Source of the DNA: Pedobacter sp. SYSU D00535
GTDB lineage: Bacteria > Bacteroidota > Bacteroidia > Sphingobacteriales > Sphingobacteriaceae
NCBI RefSeq assembly: GCF_017355855.1
Contig: NZ_JAFEWD010000007.1
Span: forward strand, 62,001-126,000
Length of the DNA: 64,000 nt
Direction of reading: 5' to 3'
This document shows positions 1 through 7,556 of the stretch, one piece after another. The position numbers and the translations under genes were made by a program. Every line of letters begins with the position of its first letter. The stretch's first letter is position 1. Under the pieces are notes generated by a model. That model made no database searches and had not been told where the DNA came from. It saw only the letters and a list, made by a program, of their open reading frames with translations.

Positions 1-2271
1 CTCTTCCCACCAGTTTAAAAAGGAGCTGATGCCTCTTTCGCCCTGTTTGGTGAAGCTGCTCACCATATCGCGGAAAGCGATGAGGTAGGGCAGGTGAAGT
101 TTTATCGTATCTAGTTGGTAAGCACCGATTAATTGCTCGATCAATTCGAAAAGCGGCAGTTGCTGCCAGCTCTGCCAATTTTTACAAAGCGCTTCGGGTA
201 GATAGCCCGCAAGCTTTTCTGGCTCGGTACTGTTTAGCTTCAACCAGGTATCACCGTTCAGTTTAGTTTTAAGCTCCTTGTTGTAAAGGTGAATGCAGGT
301 GGATTTGTACAGCGAGTTTTGGTCCCGCTTGGCCACCATCGCGTAAAGCGTATTAATTATTAAACGAACCGCCGAGTTGTTTGCAATAAGCAGTGCCTCG
401 CCCGAAAGCACTTCGTAGGGCTTCCAGGGAGTGTTTACTCCCATTGCCAGATGTTGCTGTTCCCGCTGTTGCTGATCTTTCATCAAGGTTTCAATCACCG
501 AACGTGCTTCGCCATTGCTTCTTACCAGGATACAAATTTGGCCGGCTTTATACCTGCCTGAGCTTATCCATTCGTTCAGTTGTTCAGCAAGTTTTTGAAG
601 AGCAGCATCTTTACTCTCAGAACCTCGGGTGCGATTATCGGTAACCGGGATGAAGCTTACCTGCACACTGCCGCCAGCAGGGGTAGAAGGTGCTTTTTGC
701 TGGTAGCTTTGCTCGTAGGCGCTGCAAATAATGTTATCCAAACCCTCGGTTCTCCACCAATTTTCAAACAGTTCTGCTCCCCCGTCTTCAATAACCTTTG
801 CATTGATGTGATTTTGGAGGAAGGTTGGAGCATGCTTGAAAAGGAAATTATTAAACTCGATGATGTTGGCAGCGCTGCGGTAGTTCTCCTTCAGGCTGTC
901 GTCCAGCACGCGCTGGTCGCCGATGTTTTTCTTTGCATGACTGTGAAGAATGCGCCAATCGCCGTTACGCCAGCGGTAGATGGATTGCTTTACATCTCCT
1001 ACAATAAGGTGATCAATCAGTTTTCCATCTGCTTCCGCGACAGCGTTCCTTAGCAGTGGAAGGAAATTAAGCCATTGAAACGAGGAGGTGTCCTGGAATT
1101 CATCAAACAGGAAGTGCCGGTAGCGATTGCCCATTTTCTCCCAAATAAAAGAAGGGTTGTCAATCTGCTCCGCTGTAATCCCACGAAGGAGATTTTGTGC
1201 GTCGCTTATCATGAGGGCCCCGTTCTCTTGGCGGTATTCCTTCATTAAACCGGCCATCTCCTGCATCAACCTCAAATAATAGAGGTTGGCATTCAACGCT
1301 TTTGCCATTTGGTACTGGGGCAGCTCTTTCCCGTAAAAATCGACCAGGTCGCGAAGAACAGGATTAAGCTGTGCGTATAAGGCTGAGATGTTGCCGTCCA
1401 TACCACCTTTTTGCCACTCTTCCGGCTCATCGATCATCTTCTGCAGTCCCGTGATTTTTGCATAGTCACCATCGGCGATCTTGGTAAGATTGTTTAAGGG
1501 AGATCTAGATTTTCCTTTAAGCATTTCGATCAGTACCCCCGACTCTCTGAAAATGTGAACAGCTTCTCTCGCCAGTTCCATTATCGCGCTTTCAAAATAG
1601 CTGATCAGTTCTTTAGTAAGCTGCTGAAGGTCTTTAAAAAGCGTATCCGGATCGTGCGACTTTAATGCTTCTTCAAAGGGATGGTAACGTTCTTTGAAAA
1701 TCTCGTCGGCCAGGTTTATCAGTGTTTCCCGGTAGTTCCAGCTTTTGTTGTCCCGCACCCGCTCTAAAGCGAGGTTAATGATCCACTGTAGCAGCTCCGG
1801 CTTTTTCTCGAGTTGGTCATTCAGTTTTGCCGCCAGTTCCCGCTTTACTTTGTCGGTATTCATTTCGAGCTTGTAGCCCGCATCGAGGCCGAGCTCGAAA
1901 GAAAAGCTGCGGATTACCTTCTGCACAAAGCCGTCGATTGTATTTACGGCAAAGCGACTATAATCATGTAAAATCCTCCTGTAAATGGCATGCGCTTTTT
2001 CTTGTATCGATCCCTCATTTAAATCCGGATGAGATTGAAGGATGATATCCCGGAAGGTTTTTACGGACTGCTCCCCGAGCGCCAGACCTTTTAACACCTC
2101 CAAAATCCGACTTTTCATCTCCTCCGTTGCCTTATTGGTGAAGGTAACAGCAAGGATTTCACGGTATTTTGTTTCAGAAGAAAAAAGTAAGGTAAGATAA
2201 TGTGCGGTAAGGCTAAACGTCTTACCCGAACCTGCGGAGGCTTGAAGTATTTTAAGAGGCTTGTGTTGCAT
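1..2271 (-). CDS. UvrD/RecB-like (AddA-type) helicase-nuclease, 3' end outside window
   Basis: An open minus-strand frame starts at the ATG at 2271 and runs off the window at base 1, giving 757 visible residues. It is a superfamily 1A DNA helicase of the RecB/AddA type, which processes double-strand ends for recombination. Visible motifs are Walker A ASAGSGKT (residues 11-18), TFTNKATEEM (about 42-51), Walker B DEFQDTS (390-396), motif III VGDVKQSIYRWRNGD (from 424) and motif IV NYRSAANI (from 463). The C-terminal helicase half and any PD-(D/E)XK nuclease domain would lie beyond the window, so RecB-like versus helicase-only cannot be decided. The start lies 23 bp after a VapC stop codon, so it may be co-transcribed with the toxin-antitoxin pair. 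Confidence 0.88.
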   Translation of the reverse strand, partial: MQHKPLKILQASAGSGKTFSLTAHYLTLLFSSETKYREILAVTFTNKATEEMKSRILEVLKGLALGEQSVKTFRDIILQSHPDLNEGSIQEKAHAIYRRILHDYSRFAVNTIDGFVQKVIRSFSFELGLDAGYKLEMNTDKVKRELAAKLNDQLEKKPELLQWIINLALERVRDNKSWNYRETLINLADEIFKERYHPFEEALKSHDPDTLFKDLQQLTKELISYFESAIMELAREAVHIFRESGVLIEMLKGKSRSPLNNLTKIADGDYAKITGLQKMIDEPEEWQKGGMDGNISALYAQLNPVLRDLVDFYGKELPQYQMAKALNANLYYLRLMQEMAGLMKEYRQENGALMISDAQNLLRGITAEQIDNPSFIWEKMGNRYRHFLFDEFQDTSSFQWLNFLPLLRNAVAEADGKLIDHLIVGDVKQSIYRWRNGDWRILHSHAKKNIGDQRVLDDSLKENYRSAANIIEFNNFLFKHAPTFLQNHINAKVIEDGGAELFENWWRTEGLDNIICSAYEQSYQQKAPSTPAGGSVQVSFIPVTDNRTRGSESKDAALQKLAEQLNEWISSGRYKAGQICILVRSNGEARSVIETLMKDQQQREQQHLAMGVNTPWKPYEVLSGEALLIANNSAVRLIINTLYAMVAKRDQNSLYKSTCIHLYNKELKTKLNGDTWLKLNSTEPEKLAGYLPEALCKNWQSWQQLPLFELIEQLIGAYQLDTIKLHLPYLIAFRDMVSSFTKQGERGISSFLNWWEE

Positions 2272-2294
2272 GAGGGGAAGAAAAAACTCAACGG

Positions 2295-2708
2295 TTACTT
2301 GAACGGGTTTATTATAGTAAGCCTTCCTTCGATATTCAGATTGTGCTGCATATCTTCTGAGTACAAGATAGCGCATCCCGATTGTAAGGCAGAAGCAACG
2401 ATTAATGAATCGAATATCTGGAATTGAAACTTGGCAACCAGAAGGATAGCTTCATGAAAAGTTTGAGCATCAACGGGAAAAACGTTGCAGTCCTCAAGTA
2501 AGTCCGCCCAGAGGTTAAGCGTCTCGTCTTTGCTAAATCCTAGTTTCTTCCGACAAATGTTTCCTACTTCAGCGAGCACCTGCGAATTGATCACAGGAAC
2601 AAGTGCCATCAATTCTATAGCTCTTTCCCGCTTCTCGTTATTAGAGTCAAACAGATAGAGTATTACGTTAGAGTCGAGAAAAAAGCTATTCGAAGTCATT
2701 CGCTTCAT
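2295..2708 (-). CDS. PIN-domain toxin, VapC-like ribonuclease
   Basis: This 137-aa protein has the PIN fold signature: Asp12 in FFLDSNVILYLFD, Glu47 in VLAEVGN, Asp100 in FDSLIVASAL and Asp119 in YSEDM. These form the usual acidic quartet that binds metal for RNA cleavage. VapC toxins are endoribonucleases held inactive by a partner antitoxin. The gene overlaps the end of the upstream antitoxin ORF by 23 bp; starting at the second Met (2699) would shorten the overlap to 14 bp. The RNA target cannot be inferred. Confidence 0.8.
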   Translation of the reverse strand: MKRMTSNSFFLDSNVILYLFDSNNEKRERAIELMALVPVINSQVLAEVGNICRKKLGFSKDETLNLWADLLEDCNVFPVDAQTFHEAILLVAKFQFQIFDSLIVASALQSGCAILYSEDMQHNLNIEGRLTIINPFK

Positions 2709-2913
2709 CTCTGTTAAAAGTAAAACCAGAAAGGTCTTGTCTTTTGTATTTGGAATAAGCTTCTCGAAGCTTATCCACCTTTTTATCTTCCACCTCGTGA
2801 TACCCCGTCTCCTTCTCGATTACCATAATGAGCCGCACCTGCTCCCCTACGAACTCATCAGGAAGATCGATAGTAATCGACTTCGTCTTTGGAATAATTG
2901 TTTTAGTATACAT
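2686..2913 (-). CDS. VapC-partner antitoxin, small hypothetical
   Basis: This 75-aa protein sits immediately upstream of, and overlaps, the PIN toxin gene, which is the normal antitoxin position. The first 35 residues (TKTIIPKTKSITIDLPDEF onward) read as beta strands, resembling the N-terminal segment of small Bacteroidetes antitoxins that pair with PIN proteins. The second half is charged and probably helical, as expected for a toxin-wrapping tail. No DNA-binding domain is recognisable with certainty, so the antitoxin role is inferred from context. Confidence 0.65.
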   Translation of the reverse strand: MYTKTIIPKTKSITIDLPDEFVGEQVRLIMVIEKETGYHEVEDKKVDKLREAYSKYKRQDLSGFTFNRDEANDFE

Positions 2914-2929
2914 AACGTAGCTCTTAAAA

Positions 2930-2958
2930 CAAATTTACTAATAAAACACTCGTTTCAA
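2930..2958 (-). promoter_or_regulatory. Bacteroidetes-type promoter for the toxin-antitoxin/helicase operon
   Basis: On the minus strand TAAATTTG (2937-2930) matches the TAnnTTTG -7 box, with a TTG -33 element at 2958-2956 and 18 nt between. The antitoxin ATG follows 17 nt later. Confidence 0.6.
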
Positions 2959-2965
2959 GCCATGC

Positions 2966-3973
2966 CTATTCTATCCCCAGCCCCGGCAATTCCTTCAACT
3001 GCCACTTTCCATTCTCAAAGTCAGGCATTTTAAAAGGATTATTGGCCGTCAAAAACGGCCCGTCCAAGTCTGCCCAATCACATAAGGGAGCAAGCGCAGC
3101 ACCGGCAAGAGTGGCCACACTTGTTTCGCTCATACATCCGACCAAGACCTTCATGTCTAATTCCCGTGCCCGTTGGATCATTTGGTACGCTTCGTGCATG
3201 CCCGCGCTTTTCATGAGCTTGATGTTAATTCCGTGATACGCTCCTTTTATTCGATCAAGATCTTCCAGTCGCTGGCAAGCTTCGTCCGCCAGGATAGGAA
3301 TCGGACTTCTTTCTGTTATCCAGGCATTTCTATCCAGGTCTGTCTTCGGCATGGGTTGTTCCAAAATTTCGACCCCATTTTCTTTCAGCCAATGAAGGGT
3401 ATCTATTGCTTTTTCACGGTCGGTCCAACCCTGGTTTGCATCCGCGTAAAGCGGCTTGTTTGTTACCAGTCTGATCGTTTCTACCAGTAGCCTGTCGTCA
3501 TCCGAGCCCAATTTCACTTTCAGTACGTTAGCCAGCTCAGCTTCCCTTACTTTTTTTATAATCACCTCGGGAGTATCAATACCTATGGTGATAGAAGTGA
3601 CAGGCATTTGGTTTGGGTTTGAACCAAACATTGAATAACATGGCTGCTGCAACAACTTCCCCTGCAAATCATGCAGCGCTATATCTATAGCCGCTTTTAT
3701 TGCTGGGTTACCGGGAGCAATCGTATCGAGATGGACGCCAAGCTCTTGAAAATTAAAAGGGATACGCAGCCAGCTGAGGTCTACTTTTCGCAAAAAGGCC
3801 TCGGCTGTTTCAACGCTTTCTCCCAGGTATGGCACCATTGAAGCTTCTCCCAATCCCACTTTACCCTCATGTTCGATTTCCAGAAGAATAATTGGAGTGA
3901 ATGTTCTTGAGAAGCCGGATATCCGGAAAGGAAATTTTAAGTTAAGCTTAAAGGGCCGGGCAGAAATCTTCAT
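2966..3973 (-). CDS. L-Ala-D/L-Glu (dipeptide) epimerase, enolase superfamily
   Basis: This 335-aa enzyme epimerises dipeptides, classically L-Ala-D-Glu from murein recycling. Enolase-superfamily landmarks are present: K152-x-K154 in VLKVKLG, metal ligands Asp178 (ADAN), Glu205 (EQP) and Asp230 (ADE), and the opposing base Lys252 in NIKLMK. The DLDGP motif (302-306) is typical of dipeptide epimerases, which bind the substrate amino group there. The ATG at 3973 was chosen over a longer frame opening at 4174 because the extra 67 residues are not family-like and run into the divergent lipoprotein gene. Exact dipeptide specificity is not resolved. Confidence 0.85.
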   Translation of the reverse strand: MKISARPFKLNLKFPFRISGFSRTFTPIILLEIEHEGKVGLGEASMVPYLGESVETAEAFLRKVDLSWLRIPFNFQELGVHLDTIAPGNPAIKAAIDIALHDLQGKLLQQPCYSMFGSNPNQMPVTSITIGIDTPEVIIKKVREAELANVLKVKLGSDDDRLLVETIRLVTNKPLYADANQGWTDREKAIDTLHWLKENGVEILEQPMPKTDLDRNAWITERSPIPILADEACQRLEDLDRIKGAYHGINIKLMKSAGMHEAYQMIQRARELDMKVLVGCMSETSVATLAGAALAPLCDWADLDGPFLTANNPFKMPDFENGKWQLKELPGLGIE

Positions 3974-4034
3974 AAAAATCAAATATAGAGCACAATTTAA
4001 AGTATCGGATGTATAAGATATAAAACCAGTGCCT

Positions 4035-4700
4035 ATGAAATCGTTTATGTTGATGAAGATCAGCTTTTTACTTTCTGCCGTTTTCATATTATCAGCATGC
4101 GGGCTGCGGAACAGAACCCCTGAGCCAGTTGTTCCGATTGCGATCACCATTTCTGCCGATGATCCGGATCTCACTACTGTTAATTTTGATATCTATGCAT
4201 TCAGGGTAATCGATCGCCTTGAAGAGTTTAGCGCCATTAATCTTGATCTTACAGACGAGCTTGATACTGCACGTGTCCTTCTTAACATCGACATCGAGAA
4301 TTTTAATATGTTTCCTCCTGACCAGCGCATCTCAAGAAGAGTATTCAGACGAAATGTGCAGGTTGGAACGGATGCTAACGGCCGACCCGTTTATCAAACT
4401 GTAACCGCTTCCGCGGATATTGTGTCGTCACGTATTCGCACTTCTGCACTTTTCAGGACCAACCTGCGTATCAAGGGTAGCCCGGGGAAGAACTTTCAGA
4501 GAACTTTCAACAGTAATTTGAACCTGGATAATGTATATGTAACGAATATTCAGGGAGATTCGAGAGCCGTAGATCCCGGCCTCTATTCGCTCACCGCCCC
4601 GGCTTTTGAACCTCAGGTGCAGGACATCCTTCTGGCCTTGTCAAACCGTGAAATGCTCGACCGGCTGAACCGTGAAATACGATCTTATTATGATAAATAA
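4035..4700 (+). CDS. Hypothetical lipoprotein
   Basis: A 221-aa protein with a type II signal peptide: a hydrophobic stretch ending in a good lipobox, ILSAC. The mature protein has no domain I recognise. It alternates strand-like segments with Asn/Asp-rich turns (INLDLTDELDTARVLLNIDI) and ends in a charged helix. The ATG at 4035 was preferred to a GTG at 4029. It is divergent from the epimerase gene and about 30 bp upstream of the next gene, so the two plus-strand genes may be co-expressed. Probably anchored in a periplasm-facing membrane leaflet. Confidence 0.7.
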   Translation: MKSFMLMKISFLLSAVFILSACGLRNRTPEPVVPIAITISADDPDLTTVNFDIYAFRVIDRLEEFSAINLDLTDELDTARVLLNIDIENFNMFPPDQRISRRVFRRNVQVGTDANGRPVYQTVTASADIVSSRIRTSALFRTNLRIKGSPGKNFQRTFNSNLNLDNVYVTNIQGDSRAVDPGLYSLTAPAFEPQVQDILLALSNREMLDRLNREIRSYYDK

Positions 4701-4715
4701 GAAAAACGCGCTTTG

Positions 4716-4723
4716 TAAATTTG
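4716..4723 (+). promoter_or_regulatory. TAnnTTTG -7 box immediately before a start codon
   Basis: TAAATTTG ends 6 nt before the ATG at 4730. No good -33 TTG is visible at the usual spacing. If used, transcription would begin about at the start codon. Confidence 0.4.
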
Positions 4724-4729
4724 CCCGCG

Positions 4730-5704
4730 ATGAGCAAAGCACTTTTTCGTCCTTTTGAGAGATATAATTTCAGTGAGCAGGTTTGTTACCTGACAGGTGA
4801 ACCGGCAGAGATCCAGACAACGGTTTTTCCCGAGTGGGTCTTGAAGCAGTTTCAGTTGGAGGATAAACCTTTTAAGATGCTCGATGAAAGGATTGCCACC
4901 TATCGGGATATAAAAATTCCGGTTTCACAGAGGGCGCTTGATGCTATTAACCTGCTAGACCAGGAAATAGAATCGGTGTTTAACGGCGGCTACGAGACGG
5001 TCAAGGAGTTCGATCAGACCCGTCTTTTCCTGTGGATCGCCAAGCAAGTCTACGGTATCATTCACTGGGAAGTGCGTGCTGGAATCCGCCAGCAACGAGC
5101 CATTGGAGAAGATTTTAACTTTTCGCAATCTATCGCGCATAAATTCAGTAATCTCCATCTGATGCTGCAATCGCTGGTAGTCCCTGTTGAGTTTGAAGGA
5201 ATTTTGCCCTGGAGCATCAAAATATTTCCGGTCTCCAATCCTCCGGAAACCTTTAGTTATCGCGATGAAATCAACACGCTGGTTTTTTCACTCAGGATGA
5301 AAGATTTCGGAATCATTGCTTGCTTGCAGGACAATGGTGAGAGTTTGATCTATCACAGGGATGTGCTGAATAAAGTTTCTGAAAATCCGCTTCATCCCAT
5401 ACAGTTTGAAGAGCTTTGTGGGCGCTTTTTTTATTCGGCATACCTGTTCAACCGCTTGCCCGAGTATACAGTGATCTCTACAGACGAAGCTGTATACATA
5501 GATGCAATGCCGCTTCGAATCAGCAGCAGACCCGTGTACGACATCTGGCAGGCAAAAACCTACGGACAGGTGCTGGAGAACTTCTGGAAACCCTGGGGCT
5601 ATTCCTTATTTGAGATCATCAAAAATCCGGAACAGCCCATGAGTTTTTTATTGAATGAGGAAGGGGAGTTTATTGACGGACAGACGATTGAGTTGCCGAT
5701 TTAG
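4730..5704 (+). CDS. Conserved hypothetical, degenerate HNH-like protein
   Basis: This 324-aa protein is not assignable to a named family with certainty. Its N-terminal part follows the layout I know from HNH-type proteins with the pattern CxxC, HxFPxW, IPxCxxCN, LFLWxxKxxYG. Here it reads CYLTGE, TVFPEWVL, IPVSQRAL and LFLWIAKQVYGI, so the zinc cysteines and catalytic histidine are lost. If the relationship is right, it is a catalytically dead derivative. The ATG at 4730 was chosen over a TTG at 4721. Its 3' end overlaps the convergent peroxidase gene by 35 bp. Confidence 0.6.
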   Translation: MSKALFRPFERYNFSEQVCYLTGEPAEIQTTVFPEWVLKQFQLEDKPFKMLDERIATYRDIKIPVSQRALDAINLLDQEIESVFNGGYETVKEFDQTRLFLWIAKQVYGIIHWEVRAGIRQQRAIGEDFNFSQSIAHKFSNLHLMLQSLVVPVEFEGILPWSIKIFPVSNPPETFSYRDEINTLVFSLRMKDFGIIACLQDNGESLIYHRDVLNKVSENPLHPIQFEELCGRFFYSAYLFNRLPEYTVISTDEAVYIDAMPLRISSRPVYDIWQAKTYGQVLENFWKPWGYSLFEIIKNPEQPMSFLLNEEGEFIDGQTIELPI

Positions 5705-7496
5705 TAAGAGTTAGCTTATTGTCTTCTTTTTCTTCTACTTCATCTGTTAGTGTTTTAAGGAAGCTGATGATGGCTTTTTGCTCTTCCTTGGACAAGTTCA
5801 ATTTGTCTGTTGGTAGGGTCTGGTTTTCGAGATGGATACCTAGTCCGGCACCGCCGCCTTGTTCATAAAATTCCATCACTTCCTCTAAGGTTGCAAACGC
5901 CCCATTGTGCATGTAAGGAGCAGTGAGGGCAATATTGCGAAGTGTTGGAGTTTTGAAGGAAAATTTCAGCTCCTCGATTTTGTTATGTGCGTATCTTCCA
6001 AGGTCAGGGTCAATAACACCTGTTTTTGGTTTAACCGGCACGCCTAAAACTTCAGCTTCTGTGTTGGTAAAAGCCGGAGGAGCTGTGCCATTGAATACGG
6101 GTGAAAAGTGGCAGGTTCCGCATTTTGCCTTTCCCATGAAGAGGTTAAAACCTTTAATTTCCACCTGATTCATCTTCGATTCACCACCCCTCATGTACTG
6201 ATCGAAGCGGCTGTTGAAAGGGCTAAGCGAGCGGACATAGGTGGACACTGCGATCATCACATGTCTGGGTTTGATTTCGTGGTTGATAGTTGGAAAAGCA
6301 GCTTTGAACTGCTTTAGGTACGCTGGTTGATTATTTAGTCTTTTCGCCGCGTCTTCTACCGAGCCGTGCATCTCATCTTTGTTAGCCAGCACATCCAGCG
6401 CCTGATTTTCTAAAGAGGGCGACCTCATATCGTAGAACTGCGCTTGCTGAAGTCCGGCATAGTATAGAGAAGGTGCATTGCGTTTTACAAACTTTCCCGC
6501 GTCAAGAGCGGCACTTCTTGGAAGTCCATCTGTAAAAGCAAGTTTAGGATTGTGGCAACTTTGGCAGCTGCGTGTGGCTCCTGATAAAACAGGGTCGGAA
6601 AAAAGTTTTTTACCTAATGCGACCTTTTGCGTTGTAAATTCTGCTTCTGCATTGTCTGCGAAAAAATTGGGGTTGAGAAGGTCTTTATCAAAAAGGGTTT
6701 CGGCCTTTGCGTAAATGGCGAGCTCTGTTTCGGGGAAGAGCTTGTTCTCTTGCTGCCATTGAGAAATAGCTTTGGTTAAAGGATTGATGTATCGACGGAT
6801 AAATTCTGCGCGGTTGAACTCCTCGAAGTCCTCGTGCTTGTTAATATAGGCTATCGCTGCCTCCGAAAGCTCTTCCATTTCTCGGCCTGATCCTAAAATG
6901 GAAAGCACATTCTGAACCGACTTTATAGAAACCGCTGCTTCTGTGATGCTTGTGCTCGAAAGAGGAGTATCAAAGCCTGAAATACCTAAGCTAATTATCC
7001 TGAAAAGTTCGAGTTTGCAGGCGTCAGCGGCATTAGCTTCACTAAATTCAATGGCTTCCATGAACTTTTTGGCGTGCTTTATTCTGGAATTTAAAACCTT
7101 CACTTCCCTGATGAGCTCCGCTCTATTTTCTTCCTCAAACGGAAACAAGTGCTCTTCAATCACCTGCAGTCCCGAAGGCTCGAAAGTCTTTGTCTCTTCC
7201 ACCTCTATCTCTGGCAAGGGAGGTCCATTTATGGCCTTACTGGTAGTTGGGGCGTAGTATTCTAATGCCCACTCGACCTTTTTATAATCCAGCCGAACCT
7301 TTTTAAATGCTTTTTGTAGTTCAGGTTCTGAGCCTTTTTTTGCAAGCTCTAACAAATTTTCCTCTGTATTTGCATGGAAGCTGTCTATCTGCTCAAGGAC
7401 CTGCGACTTGATTTTTTGCGTTGCCGGTTGTTTCTCAGAGCAATAGAACAAAGTGGTTAAAAAGACAGATAGAAGAAGTAGCGTTTTCTTTTTCAT
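5670..7496 (-). CDS. Di-haem cytochrome c peroxidase (CcpA/MauG family) with extended N-terminal domain
   Basis: This 608-aa exported protein carries two c-type haem sites, CQSCH (311-315) and CGTCH (459-463), in the usual di-haem peroxidase layout. The family reduces hydrogen peroxide or oxidises partners in the periplasm. The N-terminus has a signal sequence with a weak lipobox (LFYC). Residues 25-290 are helical and lack haem motifs; this extra half resembles the imelysin-like module on some Bacteroidetes peroxidases (inference). It follows the PhoX-like gene by 60 bp, separated by a terminator-like hairpin. The end overlaps the convergent gene by 35 bp. Confidence 0.85.
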   Translation of the reverse strand: MKKKTLLLLSVFLTTLFYCSEKQPATQKIKSQVLEQIDSFHANTEENLLELAKKGSEPELQKAFKKVRLDYKKVEWALEYYAPTTSKAINGPPLPEIEVEETKTFEPSGLQVIEEHLFPFEEENRAELIREVKVLNSRIKHAKKFMEAIEFSEANAADACKLELFRIISLGISGFDTPLSSTSITEAAVSIKSVQNVLSILGSGREMEELSEAAIAYINKHEDFEEFNRAEFIRRYINPLTKAISQWQQENKLFPETELAIYAKAETLFDKDLLNPNFFADNAEAEFTTQKVALGKKLFSDPVLSGATRSCQSCHNPKLAFTDGLPRSAALDAGKFVKRNAPSLYYAGLQQAQFYDMRSPSLENQALDVLANKDEMHGSVEDAAKRLNNQPAYLKQFKAAFPTINHEIKPRHVMIAVSTYVRSLSPFNSRFDQYMRGGESKMNQVEIKGFNLFMGKAKCGTCHFSPVFNGTAPPAFTNTEAEVLGVPVKPKTGVIDPDLGRYAHNKIEELKFSFKTPTLRNIALTAPYMHNGAFATLEEVMEFYEQGGGAGLGIHLENQTLPTDKLNLSKEEQKAIISFLKTLTDEVEEKEDNKLTLTKSATQSSVRQ

Positions 7497-7500
7497 GCTA

Positions 7501-7535
7501 AAAATGGAAAAGCCCTTCGCAACATGCGAAAGGCT
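7501..7535 (-). terminator. Hairpin with T-rich tail between phoX-like and peroxidase genes
   Basis: Ten-base arms AGCCTTTCGC and GCGAAGGGCT (minus strand, 7535-7511, one mismatch, 5-nt loop) are followed by TTTCCATTTTT. It lies about 15 nt before the peroxidase ATG, so it could end the upstream transcript or attenuate read-through. Confidence 0.55.
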
Positions 7536-7556
7536 GATCTTTATGGAGATGAAGAA

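Noticed and set aside
580-1053. Plus-strand 157-aa ORF inside the helicase region
   Set aside because: It lies antisense to the intact helicase frame that carries all motifs; no protein family is recognised.
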